Of a stretch of DNA of 64,000 bases, positions 1-8,811 are shown one piece after another; position 1 is the stretch's first letter; each line of letters opens with the position of its first letter. The stretch is from Nostoc calcicola FACHB-3891 (GTDB taxonomy: Bacteria; Cyanobacteriota; Cyanobacteriia; Cyanobacteriales; Nostocaceae). The notes under the pieces are model-generated. The model was given only the letters and a program-made list of their open reading frames with translations, was not told the DNA's origin and made no database searches. The stretch covers positions 1-64,000 of the forward strand of contig NZ_JACJRQ010000019.1 in assembly GCF_014697355.1 (NCBI RefSeq), written 5' to 3'. Position numbers and translations under genes: made by a program.

Positions 1-228
1 ATTAATGCTAGCTATTATCATTAAGTGTCTTAACTTTTGAATCAAACTTAGTTTTTATGTACTACTCTGTCAGCTTTTTGTTGGTGTGTGACAGTTAGGG
101 TGCGGAATGTGGGTTAGACAGTAGTCAGCCTATGAAGCAGAAAGTCTCATTTGTGAATCTGAGATGCTCCCGCTACATTGCTTGCAATTAGCGGTGAGAG
201 TTGTCACTTAGTCTTGACAAACGTGCAA

Positions 229-1359
229 TTATTTCTCACCGAGGTTCAGCCCCCAGTTATCCTGCAAGCTCTTGGGAATTGTGAATTCCGTCTTTTGGCC
301 TTCCCGCTCGAGGTAATGGAGTCCCTCAATCAGCCTGCGTGAGAATGCACCGCTGATCTGCGCCGCCAGCTTCGAGCGATCCTGCATCTCGTCGGTGACT
401 CCAAAAATCCAGCGCAGTGGACGTAAAAAGTGCCGAGTCCAATCAGCGCGTTCAATACCAACCGCTTCAACTACCCGTTCGTCGCAGATCTCGCGGATAA
501 CCGTGGGAACGATACCATCGAACATCTTGCCGGGAACGCGTTCCTTCATATAATCAACCAGCGCCGCAGTTAGTTCTCGCCCAGCATCTGACGGGGCTGC
601 ATGATAGGCTAGTATCGCATCCCACAATGCTTTGCCATCCTCTACATCACGGGGTAGCATTTCCTCCTGAATTCCCATTATGCAGCCAATGATACACCAA
701 CAGTGAAAGAACGCGGCCTCTTCCTCCGTAGTAAAGTCCAGTCCCAGCTTAGTCAAGACCTGGGGCAACAGTGCAAAGGATAGCATCGTACCAGTCAAGT
801 CTTCCTGGTTGATAGGAACGCCGTACTCAGCAAGCCAGCGGGGATATTGCCGCATGTGGTAGCGAATTGTGGTGTGCAGCAGACGGATCTTTTGAGCCGT
901 GCGTACCCCACGACCATTTGGCTCTAACCCACCCTCGGCCATAACATCGAGGACAAACTGTGCGGTTTCGATGATGCGTTGATGTACCCTTTTGGTGAGC
1001 CGGTGCGTCAGACTCAGTACCTGCGCTCCCTTGGCACAGGAGTAGCACGAAGGCAACGACCAGCAAAACAACGCCATCGTCATTTGCATACCATAACGCG
1101 AGAACAGTTGCTGGCCGAGCCGGATCTGCTCTCGATCCGCCCATGAAGGCCAGTCATCTGTGGTATTGAGGAAATCTTCGAGCTCGTCAGGCATTTCGAC
1201 TGCCACCAGATCATCGTTGTTTTGAATGTCTTTTAGGAGTTTATTTACAGCGTCCACCTCATTCAGCCCAAAGATTTTCTCAATGACGGAATCGGCTTGC
1301 GGATCGCCGATTTCACGATACGAGTCTAGGGTGTCGCGGGTCCATCGGCTTGATAACAT
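229..1359 (-). CDS. Oxygenase MpaB family protein (DUF2236, rubber-oxygenase-like)
   Basis: 376 residues, ATG start with GGAG about 11 nt upstream. The central motif KIRLLHTTIRYHM (roughly residues 158-170) matches the basic/His signature of the DUF2236 (MpaB / latex-clearing protein) family, whose characterised members bind b-type heme and perform oxidations. The protein is helical with no signal peptide or obvious membrane segment, so it is probably cytoplasmic. Substrate unknown. Two 60-base blocks I counted are 32/60 and 35/60 G+C, against 21/60 in a block of the asparaginase gene, and no HIP1 octamer is seen inside. With transposon debris just upstream, this suggests lateral acquisition (inference). 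The family call is fairly secure; the function is not. Confidence 0.8.
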   Translation of the reverse strand: MLSSRWTRDTLDSYREIGDPQADSVIEKIFGLNEVDAVNKLLKDIQNNDDLVAVEMPDELEDFLNTTDDWPSWADREQIRLGQQLFSRYGMQMTMALFCWSLPSCYSCAKGAQVLSLTHRLTKRVHQRIIETAQFVLDVMAEGGLEPNGRGVRTAQKIRLLHTTIRYHMRQYPRWLAEYGVPINQEDLTGTMLSFALLPQVLTKLGLDFTTEEEAAFFHCWCIIGCIMGIQEEMLPRDVEDGKALWDAILAYHAAPSDAGRELTAALVDYMKERVPGKMFDGIVPTVIREICDERVVEAVGIERADWTRHFLRPLRWIFGVTDEMQDRSKLAAQISGAFSRRLIEGLHYLEREGQKTEFTIPKSLQDNWGLNLGEK

Positions 1360-1629
1360 AGGTCTTTAACTCCGTAGTTTTTTTGAGAAATAAGTTACAG
1401 CAGATTGCAAGTTGGTAAGGTACAGATAATCGTAGGTTAGCACCGCTTTGCGCCCCTACCGGTGTACCTCATTTACCTGAAATACGCTGTAAGTGGGCAG
1501 GAAAATTTATAAGTATTGAACAAAGAACAAGTTACTAAGCCCATGTGGGTTGTCACTCAGGTAGAAATCAGCAATTCCTAGTGCGTGTTTTCAAACTCGT
1601 TATATCGTATAAAAAAAGGCGATCGCTGT

Positions 1630-1695
1630 CTAGTCACGATCGACCGAGGAGACTTAAGTAACGAGCAGTGGGAGAGGTTAAAATCGTTTCAGTAG
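1630..1695 (+). pseudogene. Transposase N-terminal remnant (IS4/IS5-like)
   Basis: The frame reads ...DRGDLSNEQWERLKSFQ then stop. 'DLsxEQWerL' is the typical opening of IS5/IS4-superfamily transposases. Only about 20 residues survive and no continuation is seen in the other frames. Called from motif resemblance alone. Confidence 0.4.
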
Positions 1696-1747
1696 ACCAA
1701 AAAGTTTTCCAGAAGCCTCACCAGTGACTCCCTTATGGTTTGAAGCC

Positions 1748-1991
1748 TCCCCCTTTTAGGCAGGGCTGTTTCATTCCCTAAAATGGTTAAAATTGCAAAG
1801 GTCAAAGAAATCAAAATTTAGGGCAAGCGTACAATTAGGGCAAAAAATTTTGCGTCTTCAAGCCCAAATAATGTTGTTTTTCTTTGCGCCTACCCTTCGG
1901 GAACGTTTTCAACGAATGCGTCTTTGCGTGAGAATATCCCCTTGACAAATCTCACAGACTAGCGAATGAAACGGCCCTGCTTTTAGGGGGA
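1748..1991. mobile_element. MITE-like element with about 28-bp imperfect inverted ends
   Basis: The left end (from 1748) reads TCCCCCTTTTAGGCAGGG followed by CTGTTTCATTC. The reverse complement of the right end (to 1991) reads TCCCCCTAAAAGCAGGG followed by CCGTTTCATTC. These are about 28-bp inverted repeats with a few mismatches and one indel around 190 bp of non-coding DNA. I could not find a convincing target duplication, so the exact ends are uncertain. Confidence 0.5.
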
Positions 1992-2351
1992 AAACAAGAG
2001 AAAAAATTGTGTGGACAACCACGCAGTACCGACACACAATCGGTCAATATCAAATCCCCTGTTTTCTCTCGCTTGGGTTTCCTTACTCCCTCGTTAACCA
2101 GTCCCCAGTAAAGAGTCCCCAGTCCCTTGCTATACTACGCAAAACCTGTCCCTCACCGACTCGGAGAGGGACAGACTTGAACTTTAGTTCAAGGCAGAAA
2201 GAGGTTCGTCGAATTCATGTTAATGGAAGAGGGTTATGTCATGTTCGGTTGAAGACTTATGATTAAGATTGACGGGTGGACGCTCTGATGCAAAGACACA
2301 GAGACATTTTAATAATAAGTAATCATTCTAACTTAGTATCACTAATTGATT

Positions 2352-2403
2352 CAGAATTCTGTTAGCGTAGCGGGGCGTAGCCCATTCTGACTCCTGAATT
2401 ATC
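2352..2403. repeat. Dispersed repeat copy (GCTAAACGCCCCGC family)
   Basis: Contains TTCTG-TTAGCG-TAGCGGGGCG-TAGCCCATTCTGACTCCTGAATT. Related copies lie at 14457-14512, 47725-47775 and 53806-53846, and one lies inside the cyaC coding sequence at 32768-32822. Confidence 0.7.
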
Positions 2404-2408
2404 CTCGA

Positions 2409-2786
2409 TCACAATCCCAACACCTCCATTGATTTTTCAAGTACTTCTTTGGGGCGAAATGGTTTAGTCAAATATAAATCTGCACCAACCTCAATTCCTT
2501 TTTGTTTATCAAATTCCTGTCCTTTGGCTGTCAAAATTATGATGTAAATGTCATTCATTTGCAACTCGTGTTTCACAATCTGGCAGACTTTTAAACCATT
2601 CATTTTAGGCATCATCACATCCAGAAAAACCAGATTTGGCTTTTCAGTTTTAATCATTTCGAGAGCTTCTTCACCATTTCTAGCGGTTAAAAGTTCCACC
2701 CCTTCGTCTTCTAAATTTTCTAGGGCTTGTTCCATCAAAATCAAGATATTGGGTTCATCGTCAACAATCAGAATTTTTTGGGTCAT
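2409..2786 (-). CDS. CheY-like single-domain response regulator
   Basis: A stand-alone receiver domain of about 125 residues. Visible are the acidic pair in KILIVDDEPN, the phosphoacceptor Asp in VFLDVMMPKMNG, the conserved Thr in IIILTAKG and the beta5 Lys in YLTKPFRP. There is no output domain, so it probably acts through protein contact. The reading frame is open for nine more codons, but these are pure G/C-run repeat (MPHTPLPNP). The start is therefore placed at the ATG giving MTQKIL. It is the last gene of the operon with the hybrid kinase (2939-6709) and the GAF kinase, and is a likely phosphotransfer partner of one of them (inference). Confidence 0.88.
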   Translation of the reverse strand: MTQKILIVDDEPNILILMEQALENLEDEGVELLTARNGEEALEMIKTEKPNLVFLDVMMPKMNGLKVCQIVKHELQMNDIYIIILTAKGQEFDKQKGIEVGADLYLTKPFRPKEVLEKSMEVLGL

Positions 2787-2938
2787 AGGATTGGGGAGTG
2801 GGGTATGGGGCATGGGGTATGGGGCATTGGGAGTGTGGGGTGGTGGGGCGGTGGGGTGGTGGGGTGAAATTCTCTCCCCATCTCCCCATCTCCCTCATCT
2901 CCCCATCTCCTTCATCTCCCCACTCCCCAGTTGCCAAA
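2787..2938. repeat. G-run/C-run low-complexity palindromic repeat
   Basis: On the + strand a block of GGGGTATGGGGCAT-type repeats is followed by CTCCCCATCTCCC-type repeats, so the transcript can fold into a long imperfect hairpin. It separates the hybrid kinase stop from the receiver gene. The kinase's last receiver domain ends exactly at its edge. Members of the same family occur at 8964-9158, 10786-10925, 37361-37500, 39380-39545 and 56806-56866. Confidence 0.75.
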
Positions 2939-5900
2939 TTAGCGATCGGACAGCATGATGAAGAATACATTCTCCAACCCTTTCTCAAAACGTAGAGCTT
3001 TGACTAAATCGGCTTCTTGGGAGAACATAGAATCTATAATGATCATGTCAGGTTTAGCTGACAAAGCTTTATGGATGCATTCTTGGGGATTGGAAGCTTC
3101 AATTACGTTGTATCCCTGAGTTTGTAGCACATCTGATAGGATTTTTAAAGTTGAGGCATTTTTATCAACTACCAATACCTTTTTACTGGAAGTGCCTTGA
3201 GAAAGTAGTAAGCCAATTTCGCCAAGGAGTTTTTCTGTGTTGATGGGTTTGGTGAGATAGCGGTCAATACCGATATGGTAACCGCGTTCTTTGTTTTCAA
3301 TAATTGACAAAATGATGATGGGAATATCTGCGGTATGAGGATCGTTTTTGAGGACAGCAGCTACATCAAAACCGTTGATTTGAGGCATCATCACGTCCAA
3401 AAGAATCAAATCGGGACGGGCTGTTTTGATTTGATGAATTGCATCCATGCCGTCTTTAGCTTCCCGAACGTTGTAGCCTTCATTTTCTAGTTGTTGACGC
3501 AGTAGTTCTCGAATGTTGGCATCATCATCTACCACCAAAATGGTTTTGCGATTTTCGTGCAGTACAGCGGTTGTGGTGATGACGTGTTCTTTGAGTTGTT
3601 TGACTAGGGCATCTAGATTCAGCTTGGCACTGGTTTTGCGATCGCTGGTGTAAATCGGAATGATAAAAGAAAACGTACTACCTTTACCAAGCTCACTCTC
3701 TACCCAGATTCTACCGCCGTGATGTTCGACGATTTGTTTGCAGATGGGCAATCCTAAGCCTGTGCCTTTGGGTTTGTCGGTGAGGGTGTCGCCGACTTGC
3801 CGGAATTTCTCGAACACTTTCGGCTGGTCTTCACGCGTAATGCCAACGCCTGTGTCAATGATGCTAATGCAAATGGCGTTGTTCTGTTGTCTGATGCGGC
3901 AAGTAATAGAACCGAATTCGGTAAACTTGATGGCATTGGAAATCAAGTTGATTAGGACTTGTAATAAACGGTTGCGATCGCCTACTATTTGAGGTAATCC
4001 CGGTTCAATGTCGCTGATTAGCTGCAAGCCGTTGGTTTCAAACAATGCCGCTGTAGAAGTAGTTGCCCAATCCAGTAACTCAGTTGGATCGATGGGCTGC
4101 ATTTGCCATTCCACTTTACCTGCTTCCATCTTGGCAATGTCTAAAACATCGTTAATCAAAGATGTCAGCCGTTCTGCCTCAGACACAATAATGTTGAGAT
4201 TGTCACCTACCCGTTTGATTGTTTTTTGAAGCTTGCGGTCTTCGCCGGAAAGTATGGGAAACACATCGGTTTCTAGCTTTTCTTTAATGATGGATGCAAA
4301 ACCAAGGACAGAAGTCAGTGGCGTCCGCAATTCGTGAGAAACCGTGGAAATGAAGTCGGTTTTCATCTTGTCGATTTCTTTTTCCGCAGTCACATCTCGA
4401 ATTAGCAACGCCGAACCAAAGCAGACGTTAGGTTCATTGGCGATCGCCCTTTTAAAAATGGCGGTGGCTACTGCCTGACCGATACGTTCTTTTGCCAAAA
4501 TAACTTCAGCAGCAAACACCTCGCTGGGATGGGACTGAGTTTTTTCAACCAAATCTGCTAAACCAGATATCGGTAGTTCCTGATAGTGACCTTTGACGGT
4601 GTTGGCTGTCAATCCATACATCGCTAAAAAGGCAGGATTGAAGTGAGTAATTTGTCCAGTGATATCTGTGACTAACAAACCATCCGCTAAGTTGTCTAAA
4701 ATCGCGTTTAAACCCTGGGCTTCTGCTAGGGTATTTTCCAGGGCAGATGTCCGTTCTGCAACTCTGGCTTCTAGTTCTTGATTCAGTTGCCGCAGAGCAA
4801 TTTCTGCTTGTTTGCGGGCAGTAATATCAGTATTGATTTCTAGGACAGCACAAGGCTGACCAGAAATGCTCCGTTGCAGAGTCCATCGGCTTTGAACCGT
4901 AATTAGCTTACCATTGCGGCCGAGGTGCTGGACTTCTCCTTCCCAATTGCCTTGCTGTAATAATTCTGCGATGATTGCTTCTTTTGGTTTAGGAAAAGTT
5001 TTTTTGAGCAATGTGTGAATGTATTGGTCTTTTGCTTCCTCGCGCGTCCAGCCGTAAAGCCTTTGTGCGCCTTGATTCCAGTACAAGATTTTGTCGGTCA
5101 TGTCGCGGACGATGATGGCATCACTGGAATGATTCAACATATCCATCAGCCGTTGATTTTCTGCTTCTGCTAGCTTGCGATCGTGAATATCGGTGCAGGT
5201 GCCAATCCATTCCCGAATGCTGCCGTCTACTTCCAGGATAGGAGTGCCACAAACAGAAAAATGGCGGTATATACCATCCTTTCGACGTAATTGGAATTCG
5301 GTTTGATATAAACTCCGGTTTGTCACAGCCACACTCCAAGCTTCTGCGGTGTGGGCACGGTCATCGGGATGAATAACATCAAGCCAGCCTGTTCCCTGAA
5401 ATTCTGCTTCAGTTTGACCAGTGTAGGCCATCCAGCTGAGCATTTCACTGGCGATTCCCGCTCCTTCAGGTGTCGCCACCCAGACAATTTGTGAGATAGT
5501 AGTCACCAGAGAGCGAAACCGTTCTTCGCTCTGTTGCAGAGTTTGTTCTGCTAGCTTGCGATCGTGAATATCAGTGCAGATGCCGATCCATTCCCGAATG
5601 CTGCCATCTGCTTCCAAGACAGGGGCACCACAGACAGAGAAGTAGCGGTAAATGCCATCTTTGCCACGTAGTCGGTATTCATTTTGGTAAGTACCTTGGT
5701 TAGCTACAGCAGTATTCCAAATTTTTGCGGACTGGGCGCGATCGTCAGGGTGAATCGGATCTAGCCAGCCCCAACCTGCGACTTCCTCTTCAGTCTGACC
5801 CGTATAGGCTATCCAACTCAGCATTTGACTACCGATCGCCAATCCTTCCGGAGTAGCCCCCCAGATGATCTGTGAACTAGCAGTTACTAAAGTCCGATAT

Positions 5901-6709
5901 CGTTCTTTAAGACGCTGATTTTCGGCTTCTGCCAGCTTGCGATCGTGAATATCAGTGCAGGTGCCAATCCACTCTTGAACACTGCCGTCTTCTTCAATCA
6001 CCGGGGCACCCCAGACCCAAAAGTAGCGATAATTACCATCCTTGCCACGAATTCGGTATTCAATTTGATAAAGACTGCGGTTGGCTACAGCAGCACTCCA
6101 GACTTCTCCAGTGTAGGCGCGATCGTCGGGATGAACGGCATCAATCCAGCCTCCATTCTCAGCTTCTGCTAAACTTTGACCTGTATAGGCAATCCAGCTT
6201 TCCAGTTCAAAGCAAATTCCTTCTGGTGTGCTGATCCAAATAATTTGGGTGTTAGTTGTTACCAAAGAACGGTATCGTGCTTCGCTCTGTTTCAAGATTT
6301 TTTCGGACTCTTGGCGTTCTTGGTGGGCACCCTTGAGGTCGCTAATGTCCTCCACAGTTGATAAAATTAGGCGATCGCCATCTTTCTCAACTAACACAAG
6401 AGAAAGCCTGACTGGAACTAAATGCCCGTCTTTGTGGATGTACTGTTTCTCACAAGCTGCGTAGCGGCCAGTCTGTTCCAAGCTCTCTAGGATCGCGGAC
6501 TCGGCGGCATACTTTTGGGGCATCATCTCCCAGTAGTTAAGATTCAGGGTTTCTGGGACAGTGCGCCCCACAATCGCCCCATAAGCGGGATTGATATCAA
6601 TCAGTGTCCCATCGATCCGGCACATTACCATACCAACTGGACATTGTTCAAATAGCTGACGGTAGTATTCATCAACTTGGCTAGACATGGTTGAGGTTTC
6701 CTCAGTCAT
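2939..6709 (-). CDS. Multi-PAS hybrid sensor histidine kinase
   Basis: 1256 residues, no membrane segment. In order: PAS 1 (about 10-125), three very similar PAS/PAC modules each ending 'EWIGTCTDIHDRKLAE' (about 140-525), two further PAS domains (about 530-770), HisKA with FISTVSHELRTPL (His near 788), HATPase with NLISNAIKFTE and GTGLGLPICKQI, a complete receiver (ILLDVMMP, YLTKP), then a second receiver that stops after beta4 (FFIMLSDR, stop). The second receiver keeps its Asp (IIIDSMF) but lacks the beta5 Lys segment. Its ATG lies inside the end of the upstream kinase gene (8-bp overlap ATGACTGA), so the two are translationally coupled. The ligand is unknown; a cytoplasmic redox or light PAS sensor is possible but unproven. 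Confidence 0.93.
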   Translation of the reverse strand: MTEETSTMSSQVDEYYRQLFEQCPVGMVMCRIDGTLIDINPAYGAIVGRTVPETLNLNYWEMMPQKYAAESAILESLEQTGRYAACEKQYIHKDGHLVPVRLSLVLVEKDGDRLILSTVEDISDLKGAHQERQESEKILKQSEARYRSLVTTNTQIIWISTPEGICFELESWIAYTGQSLAEAENGGWIDAVHPDDRAYTGEVWSAAVANRSLYQIEYRIRGKDGNYRYFWVWGAPVIEEDGSVQEWIGTCTDIHDRKLAEAENQRLKERYRTLVTASSQIIWGATPEGLAIGSQMLSWIAYTGQTEEEVAGWGWLDPIHPDDRAQSAKIWNTAVANQGTYQNEYRLRGKDGIYRYFSVCGAPVLEADGSIREWIGICTDIHDRKLAEQTLQQSEERFRSLVTTISQIVWVATPEGAGIASEMLSWMAYTGQTEAEFQGTGWLDVIHPDDRAHTAEAWSVAVTNRSLYQTEFQLRRKDGIYRHFSVCGTPILEVDGSIREWIGTCTDIHDRKLAEAENQRLMDMLNHSSDAIIVRDMTDKILYWNQGAQRLYGWTREEAKDQYIHTLLKKTFPKPKEAIIAELLQQGNWEGEVQHLGRNGKLITVQSRWTLQRSISGQPCAVLEINTDITARKQAEIALRQLNQELEARVAERTSALENTLAEAQGLNAILDNLADGLLVTDITGQITHFNPAFLAMYGLTANTVKGHYQELPISGLADLVEKTQSHPSEVFAAEVILAKERIGQAVATAIFKRAIANEPNVCFGSALLIRDVTAEKEIDKMKTDFISTVSHELRTPLTSVLGFASIIKEKLETDVFPILSGEDRKLQKTIKRVGDNLNIIVSEAERLTSLINDVLDIAKMEAGKVEWQMQPIDPTELLDWATTSTAALFETNGLQLISDIEPGLPQIVGDRNRLLQVLINLISNAIKFTEFGSITCRIRQQNNAICISIIDTGVGITREDQPKVFEKFRQVGDTLTDKPKGTGLGLPICKQIVEHHGGRIWVESELGKGSTFSFIIPIYTSDRKTSAKLNLDALVKQLKEHVITTTAVLHENRKTILVVDDDANIRELLRQQLENEGYNVREAKDGMDAIHQIKTARPDLILLDVMMPQINGFDVAAVLKNDPHTADIPIIILSIIENKERGYHIGIDRYLTKPINTEKLLGEIGLLLSQGTSSKKVLVVDKNASTLKILSDVLQTQGYNVIEASNPQECIHKALSAKPDMIIIDSMFSQEADLVKALRFEKGLENVFFIMLSDR

Positions 6710-8708
6710 TTAGGTGGGTGGGATTATAGCAACAGAACCAGGACAATAAGGTGGCGTAAAGCTTTAAGGAAATTGGGTGGCGTTGGAACAGTTGGTAAAT
6801 TTGATCGGGTGATGCACTGCCAAGGTCTGGACTTTGCTCGGAAAGTCGCTGGATCAGTTGAGTATGGCGAATGAGCAAATCCGCTGGTTTGAGCATTGGT
6901 ATTGTTGATGGAATGAAGCCTTCGGTATCGCTAGAGGAGCATCGTTCGGTTGTGGGAGCTGGTGAAACAAAATTTGTGTCACTGTGCCCTGCTACAGCTT
7001 CTAATACTGAATAATTCACCGGAATTTGAATCCAGAATTCTGTACCTTCACCCAATTGAGAACGACATTTGAGAATTCCCCCGTGTCTGTCTACAACAAT
7101 TTGGTGGCTGATTGCCATGCCTAACCCAGTTCCTTTGCCAATCTCTTTGGTGGTGAAGAAGGGATCGTAAATACGTTGGATGAGATTTTCCTTCATGCCT
7201 GGGCCGTTGTCGGCAATGCGAATTACAACCCACTCGTCGTCTAGGACTTGGGTGCGAATGGTAATGCTCGGGAGTGTCTTTTGTCCTTTGTCATTTGTGA
7301 TTTGTGATTCGTTTGATGCCAATGACCAATGACTAACGACTAATGACTCTTCGAGGGCATCAATGGCATTTGCCAGGATGTTCATAAACACTTGATTTAA
7401 TTGTCCGGGGTAGCATTCAATCAGGGGAAGTTTGCCATAGTCTTTGACGATTTCAATTGCCGGACGGTGAGCAGAAGCTTTCAGGCGATGGCGGAGAATC
7501 ATCAGCGTCCCGTCGATGCCATCGTGGATGTTGACAGCTTTGATTTGGGCTTCGTCGTGGCGGGAGAAATTTTTCAGGGATTGGACAATTTCGACGATGC
7601 GATCGCTACCCAGTTTCATGGAATCCAGTAGTTTGGGAAGATCCTCCATGATAAATTCCACATCGATATTATCTAGCTGTGATTGCAAATCTGGGGGAGC
7701 CACAGGTAAAAATTTTTGATAGTCTTGCAGCAGATGTAATAAGTCTTGGGCGTACTCTGCAACATACCTCAAATTCCCGCAAATGAAGTTCACCGGGTTG
7801 TTAATTTCGTGGGCGACTCCAGCAATTAGTTGCCCCAAAGAAGACATTTTCTCGCTTTGGATTAACTTGGTTTGTGCCAGTTGCAAATCTTGGAGAGCTT
7901 GTTGAAGCTTTTGGGTTTGGGCTTTTGCTTGGATGGCTGCTTGGGTGCTTTGTTCGTAAAGTAAAGCTTTTTCAATGGCGATCGCTGTTTGAGAGGCAAA
8001 GATACTTACGAGTTTCAGGTGTTCAGTTCTGTAGGAGTCAGTTTTTTGTGTGCCAATGGCGATCGCTCCTAGTACCCGTTCTTTTGCTCTTAAAGGCGCA
8101 CAAATTAAAGCATTAACGTTTTTTTCTCCCCATAATCGAGAATCCGCTTGCACGTCATTAATGAGTTCAGCTCGACCTGATTGCACAATGCTGCCAATAA
8201 TTCCCCTGCCTGGTTCCGGCTGATTCTGCCCACAAAACACTCCAAATTCCGCAATGATTTCAAACTCAGTTCCATCGGGACTGAGCAGCAAAATCATCCC
8301 TGCTGACGATTCAATCAATTGACTCATTTCCTGAAGCACTAGTTGGGCAATCTGTCGCCGATCCAAACTTGTTGTCAATTGAGTTGAAATATCTTCAAAT
8401 AAATCAATTTCCTGGTATCGTTCCAGCAATTCTTTCGCAAGTATTTTCTTCTCGGCTTCTTGTTTTGCTAAACACGAGAGCAAACTCGCTACTAAAGTTG
8501 CCTGTTCTTTGCCAACAACCCAACCGATAATTTGTCCTGAGGCCTCTATTGGATATCGATTTTCTGATATTTGCTCGCCAATACTAATGAGTTTCGTGCC
8601 GTCTACCAGCTCAACATCAATTGGGATGTTCAGTTGGTATACTAAGTCCTGAAGCAGAGATGCCAACTCTTGTTTGTTTAGAATCTTTCTCAGGCTAACT
8701 GCCGACAT
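6702..8708 (-). CDS. GAF-domain sensor histidine kinase
   Basis: About 668 residues. There is an N-terminal sensor-like segment (about 1-110) followed by a coiled region, then a GAF domain (about 115-265, GRGIIGSIVQSGRAELINDV). The H-box is KMSSLGQLIAGVAHEINNPV (His near 300), followed by a long helical dimerisation part and HATPase (NILANAIDALEES; DNGPGM; GTGLGMAISHQIV). The class resembles cyanobacterial 'AHEINNP' kinases. ATG at 8708 is preferred over ATG 8720 because GAGGTG then sits just upstream. A repeat-derived segment (about 25 residues) interrupts the ATPase domain after the N-box. The C-terminal 90 residues past the G2 box are unassigned. First gene of the three-gene operon. Confidence 0.9.
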   Translation of the reverse strand: MSAVSLRKILNKQELASLLQDLVYQLNIPIDVELVDGTKLISIGEQISENRYPIEASGQIIGWVVGKEQATLVASLLSCLAKQEAEKKILAKELLERYQEIDLFEDISTQLTTSLDRRQIAQLVLQEMSQLIESSAGMILLLSPDGTEFEIIAEFGVFCGQNQPEPGRGIIGSIVQSGRAELINDVQADSRLWGEKNVNALICAPLRAKERVLGAIAIGTQKTDSYRTEHLKLVSIFASQTAIAIEKALLYEQSTQAAIQAKAQTQKLQQALQDLQLAQTKLIQSEKMSSLGQLIAGVAHEINNPVNFICGNLRYVAEYAQDLLHLLQDYQKFLPVAPPDLQSQLDNIDVEFIMEDLPKLLDSMKLGSDRIVEIVQSLKNFSRHDEAQIKAVNIHDGIDGTLMILRHRLKASAHRPAIEIVKDYGKLPLIECYPGQLNQVFMNILANAIDALEESLVVSHWSLASNESQITNDKGQKTLPSITIRTQVLDDEWVVIRIADNGPGMKENLIQRIYDPFFTTKEIGKGTGLGMAISHQIVVDRHGGILKCRSQLGEGTEFWIQIPVNYSVLEAVAGHSDTNFVSPAPTTERCSSSDTEGFIPSTIPMLKPADLLIRHTQLIQRLSEQSPDLGSASPDQIYQLFQRHPISLKLYATLLSWFCCYNPTHLND
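7276..7348. repeat. ATGACTAATGACC-family repeat inside a kinase gene
   Basis: The + strand reads GTCCTTTGTCATTTGTGA... then ...CAATGACCAATGACTAACG, the same inverted arrangement seen between genes at 49911-50095 and 51835-51895. It is in frame and adds roughly residues 453-477 (SHWSLASNESQITNDKGQ) to the HATPase domain of the surrounding kinase. Confidence 0.8.
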
Positions 8709-8811
8709 GAAACACCTCATCTAAAGTGAGTTGTAAATTTCCAGGAGTCAAAAAAACCGAGTAATTAATTTTATGTGCCACTTCTACCATTAAGTTTCCC
8801 AAGGCAGACAT
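8695..8811 (-). pseudogene. 38-codon H-box-like peptide, probable fossil of a kinase gene
   Basis: A short ORF overlapping the start of the GAF kinase in another frame. It begins MSALGNLMVEVAHKIN..., aligning with the downstream kinase's H-box MSSLGQLIAGVAHEIN... and continuing ...GNL in both. About 14 of the first 26 positions are identical. It lacks the rest of a kinase. Most likely a leftover of a duplicated or displaced histidine kinase; a translated upstream peptide is the alternative. Confidence 0.45.

Larger units (their letters stand above)
1360..2408. other. Intergenic region with transposon debris and palindromes
   Basis: About 1 kb without a credible intact gene. It holds a transposase-like N-terminal remnant (1630-1695), a MITE-like inverted-repeat element (1748-1991), a hairpin CTGTCCCTC/GAGGGACAG at 2146-2174, an adjacent CTTGAACT/AGTTCAAG hairpin, and a copy of a dispersed 'GCGGGGCG' repeat at 2352-2403. 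An 85-codon open frame at 2009-2266 has no coding character. Confidence 0.6.

Noticed and set aside
827..1144. 105-codon minus frame inside the MpaB gene
   Set aside because: Overlaps the well-supported oxygenase frame; long only because the gene is GC-rich.
2009..2266. 85-codon + frame
   Set aside because: Runs through palindromes and repeats, has no ribosome site and no protein-like pattern.
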